This document shows, one piece after another, positions 36,492 through 47,575 of a DNA stretch of 64,000 nt. How positions within the stretch are numbered: the stretch's first letter is position 1; the number at the start of each line of letters is the position of its first letter. The stretch comes from Neurospora crassa OR74A (lineage: Eukaryota; Ascomycota; Sordariomycetes; Sordariales; Sordariaceae): positions 4,278,001 through 4,342,000 of the forward strand of contig NC_026503.1 of assembly GCF_000182925.2 (NCBI RefSeq). The letters run 5' to 3'. A model generated the notes under the pieces. The model saw nothing but the letters and a program-made list of their open reading frames with translations, had not been told where the DNA came from and did not search any database. The translations under genes and the position numbers were made by a program.

Positions 36492-37992
36492 TTACCTACC
36501 ATCAACGCCGCCAATAGAACTACTAATCTCCCCATCTACCCCCCTCGTCTCCTCCACCAACCCCTTTTCCACGACGCCCTCCAACAACTCGTTCGCCCCC
36601 TCGACATCCTTCAGCGCCTTTTCTACCACGGCCAATAACTCTTCGATTTCTGCGCGTTGCGCTTGGATTTCCTGGAACAGCTGGTGATTTTCGGCTTGGG
36701 TTTGTTGTAGGGTGGTGGTTAAAGAGGAGTGGGTGGTTGTTAGGTGGGGAGATAGATGGGCGGAGAGGATGATGGATGGTGGGAGGGTGTGTGGTCTTTT
36801 TTTTAACAGTTAGTTACTAGAATGAAAAAAAAAAAGGGGGGGGGGAGGAAGAAGAAAAGAAAAAAAGGGTAAAAAAAAAAAAAAAAAAGAAAAACGACTT
36901 ACGGTACGGGCGGAGTGGCATCATCACCGCCAGCTTCTCGTTTCCTCTTGTTTGCTTCGCCGACGAGCGTCTCGAGCTCGTTGAGTTTGGGAACCACCTG
37001 TCTTGTGTGCAAGATGGAGTTGAATTCTTTCTGTTGTTTTTGGGAGTTGGTCAGCCTAAGCTCCTTTCAAAAAATTGTTTTTCGTTTTTCAACCTCGAAA
37101 TCCCGGCCCATTTTTCACAACTTTACTTGCCCAGCTGCTTTCACGACCTCCTACAACACCCCAATTCGCCTTCTCTCGCTCCCGCCTCTTCCCTCCGTCT
37201 TTTCCATTCATTATACCCCAAATCCCAAGTCCCAGCTTTCTCACGTTCCCCCTCATGGCCATCCTTTTTTTTCTGCTTTTCCTTTCTTTTCTTTTCTTTT
37301 CTGTTCCGGTTTTTTTTTTTTTTCCCTTCTCTTCACACGAAATATAACATACCCCAACCCACACCAAAAACACATACAACACCCCACCCCCCCCCCCCCC
37401 CCCCCCCCCCCAAAACATAGACGAAACAAAGAGGAAAGGAAAGTAAAAAACTCACATCACACTGAACCCCCAACCGCTCCACCATCTGCCGTTGCACAAA
37501 CTCCAACGTCCCCGGCGCCCGCGCCGCAATCGTCGGGTAACACGCCGCAAAGTTGTCGCGCGAGATCTTGTCGAGTGTATGTCGGAGGGTGGTACTAAAG
37601 AGCTGTTGGAGGCGGGTGGCGCGGGGGCCTGGGGTTATTTCTTCTTCTTGTTCTTGGTGTTCTTGTTCTTCGGCGGGTTGGGGTTGAGTTTGTTGTTGTT
37701 GTTGTTGTTGGGAGGGTTCGAAGGAAGAAGAGGAGGAGGGTTCGGCTGGTTGTTGTTGACTATTTTGAGTTTGAGTTTGGGTTTGGTTTGCTGGTGGTGG
37801 CGATGGTGGTTGTTGGTTTCGTGACTGGGATAATAGACCTGAGGATGATGTTTGTTGGGTGTGACCGTTCGTTTCTTGAGGCTGTGATTGCGATTGCGAT
37901 TGCGATTGCGGTTGTTGCGATCCTTGCCTTTGCGCCGCCGACGACGACGATGGCATGGCTTCTGGTTGTTGTTGTGGTTGGTCTGTTGACAT
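36492..37992 (-). CDS. nnf1: Kinetochore protein Nnf1 (MIND complex)
   Basis: Subunit of the Mis12/MIND kinetochore complex (yeast Nnf1, human PMF1), which links centromeric chromatin to the Ndc80 microtubule coupler. Exons 37992-37456, 37030-36903 and 36795-36492 give 322 aa. A disordered N-terminus rich in Gln, Ser and Pro (about 125 residues) precedes the Nnf1 domain: RATRLQQLFSTTLRHTL, ISRDNFAACYPTIAAR, VQRQMVERLGVQCDKEFNSILHTRQVVPKLNELETLV. The end is coiled coil (LQQTQAENHQLFQEIQAQRAEIEELL). The start is the ATG giving MSTDQ; an upstream in-frame ATG exists at 38175 but its peptide is not Nnf1-like. Both introns contain unusual homopolymer tracts. The stop is TAA. The tail length after the coiled coil depends on the second intron model. 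Confidence 0.82.
36824..36895. repeat. Homopurine tract in nnf1 intron 2
   Basis: Plus strand is almost pure A/G for about 70 bases (A12, G10, AAG repeats, A18). On the coding strand it is a pyrimidine tract just upstream of the acceptor side. Confidence 0.85.
37387..37411. repeat. C25/G25 homopolymer in nnf1 intron 1
   Basis: An uninterrupted run of 25 C on the plus strand, hence G25 in the nnf1 pre-mRNA. It could form a G-quadruplex. A T14-type run (37311-37323) lies nearby. Run length may be an assembly estimate. Confidence 0.85.
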
Positions 37993-38943
37993 GATGTTGT
38001 TTCTCGTTGCTTTTGCGCTACCTAGATTGGCAGTCGGGGTTGAACTCGTTTTCGTTAACAGGTGAGACTTGTCGCAATTGGTTATATGTAGCGTAGGTAG
38101 TTGTCTTGGTGTGAAGATGGAAAGCGCGTCGCGTGTGAGATAAAGATCAAATACGGGCAACTTGGCGATCCTCACCTGTAGGGAACCTGTACCCTACGAA
38201 CTGGACCCGATCAGATGGCGGGGAATGCGGGGCAGCACAGGCACAGCAAATGCAGGCCCCTGTGTGCCCCTAAAATCACACACCCTGGGGGTTCCTCATA
38301 AGGTATGTGATAACAATTCCGCAGTATCGGCCTGTTTGTCTGTAACGGTTAGTGAGGCCCAAGAACACAACAGGAACTCCATTTAGACCGACGGGAACTA
38401 TTCTTGTTCTCTTATAAGTCAAGCAAAAATCACCAAAATCGCTTAGCATCACTGAATACCGATCTGCGGCCTCGACGTTTCCTTGAGCCCTTCCGGTTGA
38501 GTCAAAGTTGAAGTCACTTCCTGCAAGGTACAGTGACGTATCCTGAGAGGCATTGATAACATCACGAATTTGTAACGATGTAGGAGCGGTAGCAGATAAC
38601 CCGTCCATCCACCATTTACCTTGACAGCAGATATATACAAGACATATCGAGTCCATAGTCCATTGACTCGTCAACATTCCTTTTGAGACTTGGTCCAACT
38701 GATGGCACCAAAAGACCCATCATCCAGACCATATATCCATAGTATCATCCATCATCCATCATCTCGTGATCACCATCCATGAAGGAAACCCAAACGCCAT
38801 GCCGGCATGGATGCAAACACAATCCAGCGAAGAAAAAGAAAAGGAAAGAAACCGACGCAAAAGGGGGAATAGAGAAGAAGCCCAACCCATATAAAGAAAA
38901 GCAAAACCAGCCAACCAATCAACCCCAACACAGAACTCACTCA
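37993..38943. other. nnf1 upstream / b561 downstream region
   Basis: It contains one uninterrupted open frame on the minus strand, 38698-38276, 140 codons, with no repeats and mixed composition (MDQVSKGMLTSQ at its start). No family was recognised. It may be a small orphan gene or a chance frame in the 3' UTR of the b561 gene or the promoter of nnf1. Confidence 0.3.
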
Positions 38944-41663
38944 CTAACCTCCGAGTGACGACTCCGTAGCAGCCCGCTGCCTGCTTCCCTCTCTCCTCTC
39001 GAACCTCCTCCTCTGTCTCCTCTCTGCCGCACTCGACACCTCTCTCTTAACGCCACCACCACCACCACCACCCGGGTTTTGGCTCGCCCCGCTCGGGCTC
39101 AGCGCGCTCCACTGTGCGGGACTATCCAAACTAGAAATCGTCCCTGCGACATTGGGCATCTGGCCCCCGGACGGTCCAGCATACGGCGGCACCCCGCTAC
39201 TTCCACCATGGGATGCCTGCTGCCTCGGTGTACCGCTACCACCCGTGTTAAGAGGGGCGGGATATAATGGGTTGGCCGAAGGGTCTACCCTTGCCTCGGC
39301 GGCCCGTTCGGCTCGGCCGCGCTGGCTCGAACTCCTGCTCTCGCGGCGATCCGACCTGCGATACCGCCTACCGCTGCTCGGGTCCGATTCTGAGTGGCTA
39401 CTGCTGACCGAGTCGCCTCGGCGGCGCCGGTTGTTGCTGCTGCCCTTCCTGGCGTCCTCATCCGTCATCCTACGCAGAGTGATGTTCCTATCTCTGTCAC
39501 TCTGCACCTTGACCTTGACGCCGTCAGAAGGGCCGCCTCTGCGACGCCGATCGTCTTCTTGTTGTTGTGCGGCCAGGAGACTGGCGGATGCTGCTGCTGC
39601 TGCGGCCGCCGCCTCAGCCTCTCGTCGTCGCCTGTCAGCATTGACATCTGTCAGGTCGCTGCTGCTTGTATCGGTCGGGGGTCTCAGTGGGTAGAACACG
39701 CCGCGTGGGTCGGGAGGCATCGCGGGCATAGCAACCGGGCCATTTCCAGGAGCTGGGTAACCGGAGGGTCCAGGAGTAATGGGAACAATTGTAGGCGGCG
39801 CACCAGCACCTCCTGCAACTGGGATGGGTGCGGGTGGTGGTCGAGCTCCGCCGCTCACGGGCGCTGGGTTGTAAGGGGCATGTCCTCGCGGCTCCATGGT
39901 AGTAAACTCGTCAGAGAGAACCGAAGTGCCGGTCGTGCTGGTCATGTCTGTTGGTGCTGCTTGGCGCATAGCAGCTGGACGACGTTGGGAATCACGTCTG
40001 GAAGGACTGGGGTAGCCATCACCGGTAAACTTGGAGTTCCGACGTCCAGCTCTGCGTTCTTCCTCTTCAAATCGTCTGTCCTCCTCTTCACGTCGCCTCT
40101 CATCTTCGTCCCTTATGCGATCCTCTTCCTTTCCTGCACGGCGGTCCACCGTCTTTTTGGCGAACCAGCCAAGGCCAAGTCCCGAGAGCAGACCCTTCCC
40201 AGCCCCGCTGCTCCGTTTCTTTTCAGGCTCTTCTCTTCTAGAAGGGCTGACGTAGGAAGAATAGTCTGAGACAATCGTGCTGTCGAATCGCGAATTACGA
40301 CGGCCAGCATGCGAGCGTGGTGGTGTGCCAGGTCGATAAGGGCGCCGGTCATCTGCAGCGCTCTCCGCTTCGGAAGCAACAACCGGGTTCTGCTTGGAAT
40401 TTCGTCGGTTGTCTGTTCGGGTGAAGTCGGTGTAGTCGGTATAGTCGCTTTCGGTTGGTGCCGGACCTCCTCTCCGTGGAGGAAGACGACTAGGTCCTGT
40501 TTCTGTTGAGACAGCCGAATACTCGTCATCACGACGGTCATGATTCTTCTTCAGATACTTGGCGGCCAAAAGACCGGCACCAAGCCCAACCAGCTTACCC
40601 ATCCATCCGCCCCCTTCACCCGTGTTGCGTCGCGAAGACACGTCGGTATACTTGTCGTCGTGATAGCTGTCGTGCCTGGCATGTGGATGTGAGGAGGTGA
40701 TATCAGTTTCCCCGTCATGAGGAGCATGAGAGCGATATGGGCTGGGACTTCGGTCCAGGGCCCTTTCCTCGTCCCGGTTGCGCTTGCGACCACGGAGCAT
40801 AGCCAATGCGCCGGCACCGGCTGCCAGACCGAGCCAATTCCTTCCATGGTGATGGCTCTCCGACTTCTCATCCGTGTATCCAGTCACTTCGGAGCGGGGG
40901 CCACCTGCGTAGTACTCGCGGCGCTCCTTGTCTCTGTAATCAAGAATGAAGTACAGAATAAGAAGGAAGCCCATCCAGAGAGCATAGAGAATGAAGCAGT
41001 ACTTGGGCGAGCCATAGAGCGTCAGGCCAAGCGGCACTTGGGCAATGCCAAGGATGGCAATAGCGCGGCCCATCCAACGATGAAGGTGTAGGCGGAAGGA
41101 GTGGCCGGTGATTTTGCGAATGAGGCTGCCACCAAAAGCCTGCACCAAGATCATGACGTAAATGGCAACGCCGATGCCATGGTGTGGGTTTGTGAGGTTC
41201 CGGGGAGGACCGACAGCGATGAAGCCGAGAACGAAGATGACAGTGCTGAAGCCGACCGTGATGATCTGCAGGTATGCATGATATCGAATGGCGGATCCAG
41301 GTCGGCGCGAGTAGAAGCGGGCAATAAGGACGGCGATTGGGATGATGAAGAGGAAGGTGATGGCGGCTAACACTCCGTGGCCGATAATGAGACTGTGGTA
41401 TTCGGTCAAGGTCGAGAAGCGATTGCCCATGCCTGTCGTTGATGAGAAGAGTCGGAGTTCCTTGTTAGTTACATTCTTTGGATTCAATGGATGAAAGGCA
41501 TGTACCGCCGGCACATACCATTGTATCGCATCGTCTCAAAGTTGAGACCCTGGAGATTGGGAAGCAGGAAGGTATTCTTCTCAAAATCCCAAGTGCCATC
41601 GCCTACCGTCAAGGTATTGGACGAGTAGGAACTCGAGCCGGGCGGTGAAAGATTGTTCGCCAT
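38944..41663 (-). CDS. Cytochrome b561-type membrane protein with long disordered tail
   Basis: Integral membrane protein of the fungal cytochrome b561/ferric-reductase-like group, a presumed transmembrane electron carrier; substrate unknown. Exons 41663-41519 and 41432-38944 give 877 aa. About five hydrophobic segments lie between residues 60 and 230. Likely haem-ligating His are in LIIGHGVL, IRYHAYLQ, NPHHGIGV and LHLHRWMGR. The remaining ~640 residues are cytosolic and disordered: Arg/Asp/Ser/Glu-rich, with an RREEEDRRFEEEERR charged helix, Pro-rich stretches and a poly-Ala run, plus short Gly/Leu segments (LGLGAGLLAAKYLKK, GLLSGLGLGWFAKK) that may touch membranes. TAG is followed immediately by TGA, so there is no extension. 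A start five codons upstream (MCPPAMANN) is possible. Confidence 0.8.
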
Positions 41664-44600
41664 GGCGGGCGGGCACAACTTGCTGAAGAGACGGCCAGCT
41701 CGGAACAGGCCGAGGAAAGATCAAGACAGAAGTTGCTCAATCCCCCGTCTTCTTGCAACTAAGTAGGTACAGGAAGGCACGACGATATTGGCAAAAGTTG
41801 GATGAAAAATAGTGGGCGAAGCTGTCGCGCGGCGGTTCGCGCCTGGTAACAAAAAGATTGCCAACCAACTTAGTTCCTGGCTCGGAAACTGGGACCTGGA
41901 CCAGGAACAGGAAACGGGGGGGCTGGCATCGACAGGCGCGATACGTACAGTAGCGGGGCAGGACAGCCCAGGCACACTGACAGGACACTGCAGGACAGGA
42001 CAGGACAGCACCAGCTGCGAGCGAGCCTAGCTGAGCTGAAGTTGGAGGGCTGAGTCGTGACTGATGAGGGATTGTTTACTTCACTCAGATAGAAGTTGAG
42101 AATAGCTCTTGTTGCTTTTGCTACATACCTCTACCTCGGAGAAAAAAGACTTTGAGTGTCTGCACACGAGTTGCACTTGCACTTGCGCTTCCATTCACGG
42201 GAATGCACATGACGGGCTGTTCTCCCGGCGCTGGTCGCCCTGTCCATTGAACCGTCATGGAACCTGCATTCGCGTTTTCCTGTTCGTTACACAAAGTGGG
42301 CAAAAGACTGAGCTGAGACCCTGCAGCGCTGCGGGCAGTTCAAGATTTAGTAAGTATGGAGGCTGGGGAAGTGGTTGGTTGCTGGGGAACCGACGGAGCT
42401 TGGGCCACCCCATCCCACGCACCCCAGCCTCCTCACAGTCACCACACACTTCAAGTTCTCCACTCCCGCAGTTTTGGGACGCCAGGGGCAGGAACGGGTA
42501 AGGCCCGCCAGGGCAGCTGGGGCGACCAGGGTTGCGCTGTCTTCAGCCCGTCAGATCTGCCACTCTGATGGTGCTTGAGCGCTGTGAGTGCGGGGAGGGA
42601 TATGGTGGGGTTTCCATTCTGCAGGGGAATCACTCTTTTTCATCTTTGACATCTTCCACATAAAGTATTCATCATCCGAAGATAACCAGAAGAGAGGCTA
42701 CTAAAAAGCCCTTCTTACTGGGCCGTTAACCCATTTCGTGGAGACCCTATGATTGACAGAACAGTTAAGCATGTAAAGGTAAACCTTGCTTCATCTAATC
42801 CCCTCAAAGTCTCCTTCCCTGTCTTGTGTCAATGTCAAGGGCGGCGTCCTGAAGTGAGGAATTTAGCCCTACGAGGCAACGCTTGATTCGAAGCTTCAAC
42901 GCCTCGCGGTGGCTACATATGAACATGGTCTTGTCGACAATGCTTAGCCTCATTTGATATCGCTGCCCCTGCTATAACGTGTGGCAGTATCGGTCATGTC
43001 AGCATTATATCTCCCTTCAACCGCCAGTCTGCCCTCACCAAAACCCACCATGTCAATAATTCTCAGATTTCTTCCCCGAATGTCTCCGAGGGACAGCCGT
43101 CGTCAACCTCTCTCTCCAACCCAGCGAACCAACTGTCTTTGCGTCGCTCTCCCTGTACGGCCCAGATCGCATTCGCCTCCTCTAGTTCCCTGACGATATC
43201 ATCAGCAACACTCGATTCATTATATCGACAGCTTGGTCCTTCAGTATAACCTCTAGTGACCCCTACGGCGAGGAGGTCTACCAGTACGAGCTCAAAGGCA
43301 GGCCTTAGGAGGCCACCGCATCCAGCACTTAGTAATTCATCAAGCCGATAAAGGGGGTTTGGTGTGTGAGGTTATGGCCGTGATGGTAGTGGAATTCCCG
43401 AAGCTGATAAACGGCAAAGAGAGCTGTGAACCATGATGGTCGCTTTCGGTGCGCATGCCAACGATGCTACCCTCGATAGTCATCACCGCTTACTTGCACA
43501 CGAGACTGTCTCGTATTCCGTCCTCGATGGAAGACGGACACAGTTTTGGCTCAAGTAAGCGCGAGAAGGGACTCCTACCGTCATCGATCGATCACTGCAA
43601 CACAAGTCGGACATTCTGCTTTGAGCCCAATGTCAGACTTTCGGGGATCTCAGAACAGAGTCACAATGCTGATGTATTTGTTGGCTTGGTTCCTCAAAGA
43701 GACCTTTGATCGTGCTCAAAGGGCCACCAAGAACTCAATCCACATCGGATCACAAAAGAATTATGGAATGAGTTTAACAGAACAATCACACTTGTCGAGA
43801 CAGAGCATACAAAGTCGGAGAATCAAGTGATGTCGTTTGAAGACACCATAAAGTCCCGCGCTAGTAATGCGCCTCCTTTCTAGGGCTACTATCTTGAGAG
43901 GTGGATTATCTCGGCAAGTGGTATCCGACTCCCGACCTTCCTAACCGCATTATCTCCAAGCGTCAGCTAAGTTTGGATGGATGCAAGAGCTCTGTGACGG
44001 GAAATACGAGAACAAATAGAGGTGATAGGCAGCATGGCGGTGACGATGGACCTCTCACAGTAGCACTGCCCCTCGAAAAAAAAAAAAACCATCGTCGCTT
44101 TTCTACCTCGCACTAACTGGTTCTACACAGGTAGGTAGGCCTGTCTGCGGTGTAGTTACCTCAGCTCTGTCTTGCAGTTGCTCATCGACTGAAACTGCAT
44201 TCTTACAACAGAAGGGTCTGGCCTGCCCTCCGCCACACTCATGATAAGGACATGGGCATTGGTCAGCTACTGCGGCCGTCTTCGGCTCATCAACGTCACG
44301 GTTCTTGGCGCTTACACTAGGCTCAGTCGGTAACTGCCCGAACGTTACATACACTAAAGCTCTCACTCCAGTCGGTCGTCAAGACTGACTTCACCGGTAA
44401 AAGCGGGAGTTTCCCATATGTGGGATCAATAAAGTCGACCTTCCTTTTTTCTCTCGTAAAGCTTATACGAGAGCCGTGATGGATACTCACTAACGGAGAC
44501 TGCCATGCAACCAAGCAATACGTGGTTGCACTGGTTCGTTGAACACGGGTTGAACCTCTCCTGTTCTGGCCAAGTTCGTGATAGCTTCGCTTCGTTCTTA

Positions 44601-44800
44601 CCCTCGTCGCCGACCCGCCGAACCACTAGTGATCATGCTGATCGTCACCGCAATGGGCCCATCATGCCGAATCCGCCGGCCATCTCCCGTCTTCCATGGG
44701 TGTCCTTCCCCAGAATTCTCGTGATCCTCATCGGCATTGGTTGTCAGTGCAACCTTCCTTCCTGAGGCCCTTCAACCGCTACGTCAAGTCACAAAGAAAT
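41664..44800. other. Intergenic region upstream of the PIR-type gene
   Basis: About 3.1 kb. GGACA repeats occur near 41960-42005. Around 43200-43320 a short frame reads DPYGEEVYQYELKGRP before a stop and looks gene-like, possibly a decayed gene piece (see findings). An A12 run is near 44078-44089. No complete gene, tRNA or rRNA was found. Confidence 0.4.
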
Positions 44801-44828
44801 CTGTAGAAACTCTCTGCTCCAAGCCCAT

Positions 44829-44835
44829 TATATAA
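44829..44835 (+). promoter_or_regulatory. TATA box of the PIR-type gene
   Basis: TATATAA lies 166 bases before the ATG, followed by a long CT-rich stretch typical of fungal transcription starts of highly expressed genes. Inferred by motif and position. Confidence 0.55.
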
Positions 44836-45000
44836 CCTCCCGTCCTCTCTCCCCCATCGACTTTGATCTCTCTTCATCTTCTTCATCAACAGTATCACCA
44901 GCAGACGCCACTTATACAACTTCTTGGTTAGACACTCAACATCATCATTGCATCTATCAATTCCAGTCTCCATCCCATCCACAGATTTTCACTCTTCACC

Positions 45001-45695
45001 ATGAAGTCTTTCACCTTGTCCGGCGTTCTCGCCGCTCTCACTGCCACCGCTGCCGTCCAGGCCCAGACCTACACCCAAGATGGCCCTTTCAACCTCAAGC
45101 TCAAGTCCGACGATTCCTCCCTCGACGGCAAGTACCTCTATGCCTGCCACGCCGGCGCCGCCATTGAGTCGCTGTGCCTTGGCAGCACCGAGAGCCCCGC
45201 CGACTCCTCTTCAGCCTCCTTCTATTACAACTACACCGTCAACGACAACGTTCCTTCCAACTCCGGCCTCTTGATCTGGAACCTCCCGGTCAACGGCCAA
45301 GATGGTGTCATCACCGTCTCTTCCCCTCTGTCTTTCAACTACGACCCTGGCTCTAACGTTGCCACGACGCTGTTCGAGGTATGTTACTCCCTGTCATCCC
45401 TCGTCCAGCCGAGTACCACCTACTAACATGACCTTCACAGCCTTCTACTTCCTCGAGCCTCAATGTCGCCTTTGACAACGAGGACCAGCTGTTTGTTCCT
45501 ACCTACATCGACGACTCCAAGTATGTTCCGGGCCAATACCCCCAGAATACTGGCACCATCGCCCTCCAGAATTGGCAGGCATGCTGGGCGCAAGTTGGAG
45601 GAGGCTACTACTACAACGTACTCGCGTGGGTTACTAGCGGCGCGCCGAAGAACCCCACTTGCAAGGCTGTGAAGGTGGCCAAGGTTGCGGTCTAG
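45001..45695 (+). CDS. Secreted cell-wall-type protein
   Basis: Small secreted protein, probably extracellular or wall-associated. Exons 45001-45378 and 45441-45695 give 210 aa; the intron ends CTAACATGACCTTCACAG. The signal peptide MKSFTLSGVLAALTATAAVQA has a likely cut after AQA or VQA (about residue 20-22). The mature part has a beta-rich look (FNLKLKSDDSSLDGKYLYACHAG, LLIWNLPVNGQDGVITV, TIALQNWQACWAQVGGGYYYNVLAWV) with four cysteines and is of a type common among uncharacterised Sordariomycete secreted proteins. The reading frame stops at TAG (45693-45695), and PIR cell-wall repeats follow in the same frame (separate entry). The CT-rich leader and TATA box suggest strong expression. The biochemical role of the globular part is unknown. 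Confidence 0.85.
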
Positions 45696-46181
45696 GAGGC
45701 TCAACAAGAGAAGCCCGAGGGCGACCAGGTTGGGGAGACTGCTGCTCTGATCCCCGACGGCCAGGTACTAAACACTGAGCAGCAAATTTCGGAGGATGAC
45801 CATGCCGAGAAGGGTGCTGAGGAACAACAGCCCGAGGGTGACTCCGCCGGAGAGGCTGTTGCCCAGATCGGCGATGGTCAGGTGCAGAGTGTTCCTGCGA
45901 ATGGGGATGGGGAGGTTGTTAGCCAGATTGGGGATGGACAGATTCAGAATGCTCCCGCAGAGGAGAGAGAGGACGATGACGAGCCTGTTTCTCAGATTGG
46001 CGACGGTCAGGTTCAAAACGACCCTGTGGAGGAAGACACAACTCCTGTCACTCAAATCGGTGATGGTCAGGTGCAAAATGCCCCCGCCGAGGAGGATCCT
46101 GTCCCCGTTGCTCAAATCGGTGACGGTCAAATCCAGAATACCCCTGTCCCTGTCACTCAAAGCAACGATGGCCAGTTCTAG
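45696..46181 (+). CDS. In-frame PIR-repeat extension after TAG
   Basis: The frame of the secreted protein continues for 161 sense codons to a TAG at 46179-46181. It contains five clear copies of the PIR core QIGDGQ(V/I)Q (starting near 45868, 45922, 45994, 46057, 46117) and two degenerate ones (IPDGQV, SNDGQF), separated by Glu/Asp/Pro-rich spacers such as NAPAEE. In yeast PIR proteins the first Gln of SQIGDGQ links covalently to beta-1,3-glucan. Such a precise motif array in the frame continuing through a UAG implies it is or recently was translated. I infer that recoding of the UAG would change a soluble secreted protein into a wall-anchored one. After the second TAG the frame runs 22 more codons to a TGA at 46248-46250. 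Confidence 0.65.
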   Translation, partial: EAQQEKPEGDQVGETAALIPDGQVLNTEQQISEDDHAEKGAEEQQPEGDSAGEAVAQIGDGQVQSVPANGDGEVVSQIGDGQIQNAPAEEREDDDEPVSQIGDGQVQNDPVEEDTTPVTQIGDGQVQNAPAEEDPVPVAQIGDGQIQNTPVPVTQSNDGQF

Positions 46182-46250
46182 TACGCTCTCGTCAAGGAAG
46201 AGCCCAAGCCTGTTGTCCGGATTCGGGATGATAACGAACGCTGTTCATGA

Positions 46251-47575
46251 GGATGGTTCTCACGCGGAGTTCAACGACGAGTATACGAACAAGATTTCAT
46301 GGCAAGGAAAATGACGGAGCCCAAGTAGTTGGTTGACTTGGGCAGAACATGCATCATTAATCACTAATGGTTTCTTTTTTTGAAAAGAGTAATTACAGTC
46401 GAAACTCGATGCTTTGGCGTTGAGAAGATTCATAGTTGATACATTTCATTTCCTTCACTTTTTCCTGTGTGTCTCAATTTGCGTTGACTGTGTAGTGACC
46501 AAGATTTCATGGTAAGGCCATAGGCAAATGTCGGATTTAAATTCCTTCTTGACACTTGATACTTGTCGACAAGAGCAAGCTGGCATGGAGAATGAGGTAA
46601 CTAACCACGTAGGAAGTATTCCTCATATATATCATCAGCTCTGGCATTGGTTGACCAACTGTATGGGCGGTGGCGCATGGCTCAGATTTTCATTTCGAAA
46701 CTTTGCGCCTATAGTACCTTTTCTATGCGTAGATAAGGCTCCGTAAAAGCATCATACATAGTCTGACTGAGTATGAGTGTGGTGGTGGTGATGGAGGAGT
46801 GACGATCGTGGAGAAGGGCTTGCTTCTTGCAAAATTTGGGCCATACGTGAATGCCGTCCTCGTTAATCCCCAGCCAGAGCGGATGGGTGTTCGATTGATT
46901 GCAGGTAGTGGTGGTTATGGTGGTCGTGACGGTCGTGGCGTGTTGAGTATCATGGGTAGGGGAAGTGAGATTGGAAATGGAAATAGAGATAGACATGGAA
47001 GTCAGAGGGGCGGAAGAGGAGAGGAGGCCTCATGATGGTGATAGAGATATTGGGATCGAAGCTAGAGCCCATTATATGACTTTTCACTTGGGTGGGAGTC
47101 AGGGACAGACATACAGCGGAATTCTTTTTGATCCTTTGCCGAACGGGTTTGTTTCTTGGACGTTAATATGGAGGAAGCAATGTCTCGAGCTCGTTGGTGT
47201 TGAAAGCTGATCTTTCTATTCAGTTTCGTGCAACGAAGCTTTCTTTGGTCTTCTGTAAGCAATTACACAAAGTTGTCCTCGAAACGTATGATGAGTAAGG
47301 AACATGTATGTTGATTTTTTTTCTTTCCCGCGATCGCAACCTTATCCTGCCTGCCCCTGCCCAAAGAACCGTAAGACACGTCGGTGTACCGCTAAGCCAA
47401 AGCGAAGCTGCTGTAATGGAAGAGAATAATAGGAACTCTATGATACACAGACTCCAGGCCATCGATGAATAGTTGAAACTGTCAACTATCCTCAATTGTC
47501 GGACCAGAAGTGATCCTCCGAGTTCAATGACAACAAAGGTGTTGCATCCCTGAGCTCAGACATGGTGCGCTTCTC
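46251..47575. other. Convergent intergenic region, PIR gene to HMG gene
   Basis: 3' regions of two convergent genes. A 17-base near-repeat AAGATTTCATGG(C/T)AAGG occurs near 46288 and 46501. Simple GT/GGT and GGAAAT-type repeats lie near 46780-47010. No gene or RNA was recognised. Confidence 0.45.

Noticed and set aside
39152-40269. Plus-strand frames of 180 and 291 codons opposite the b561 gene
   Set aside because: Antisense shadows of its Arg/Ser/Asp-rich disordered tail.
46288-46518. Repeated AAGATTTCATGG(C/T)AAGG as a possible target duplication
   Set aside because: The enclosed 200 bases have no inverted ends or transposon features. A short local duplication explains it.
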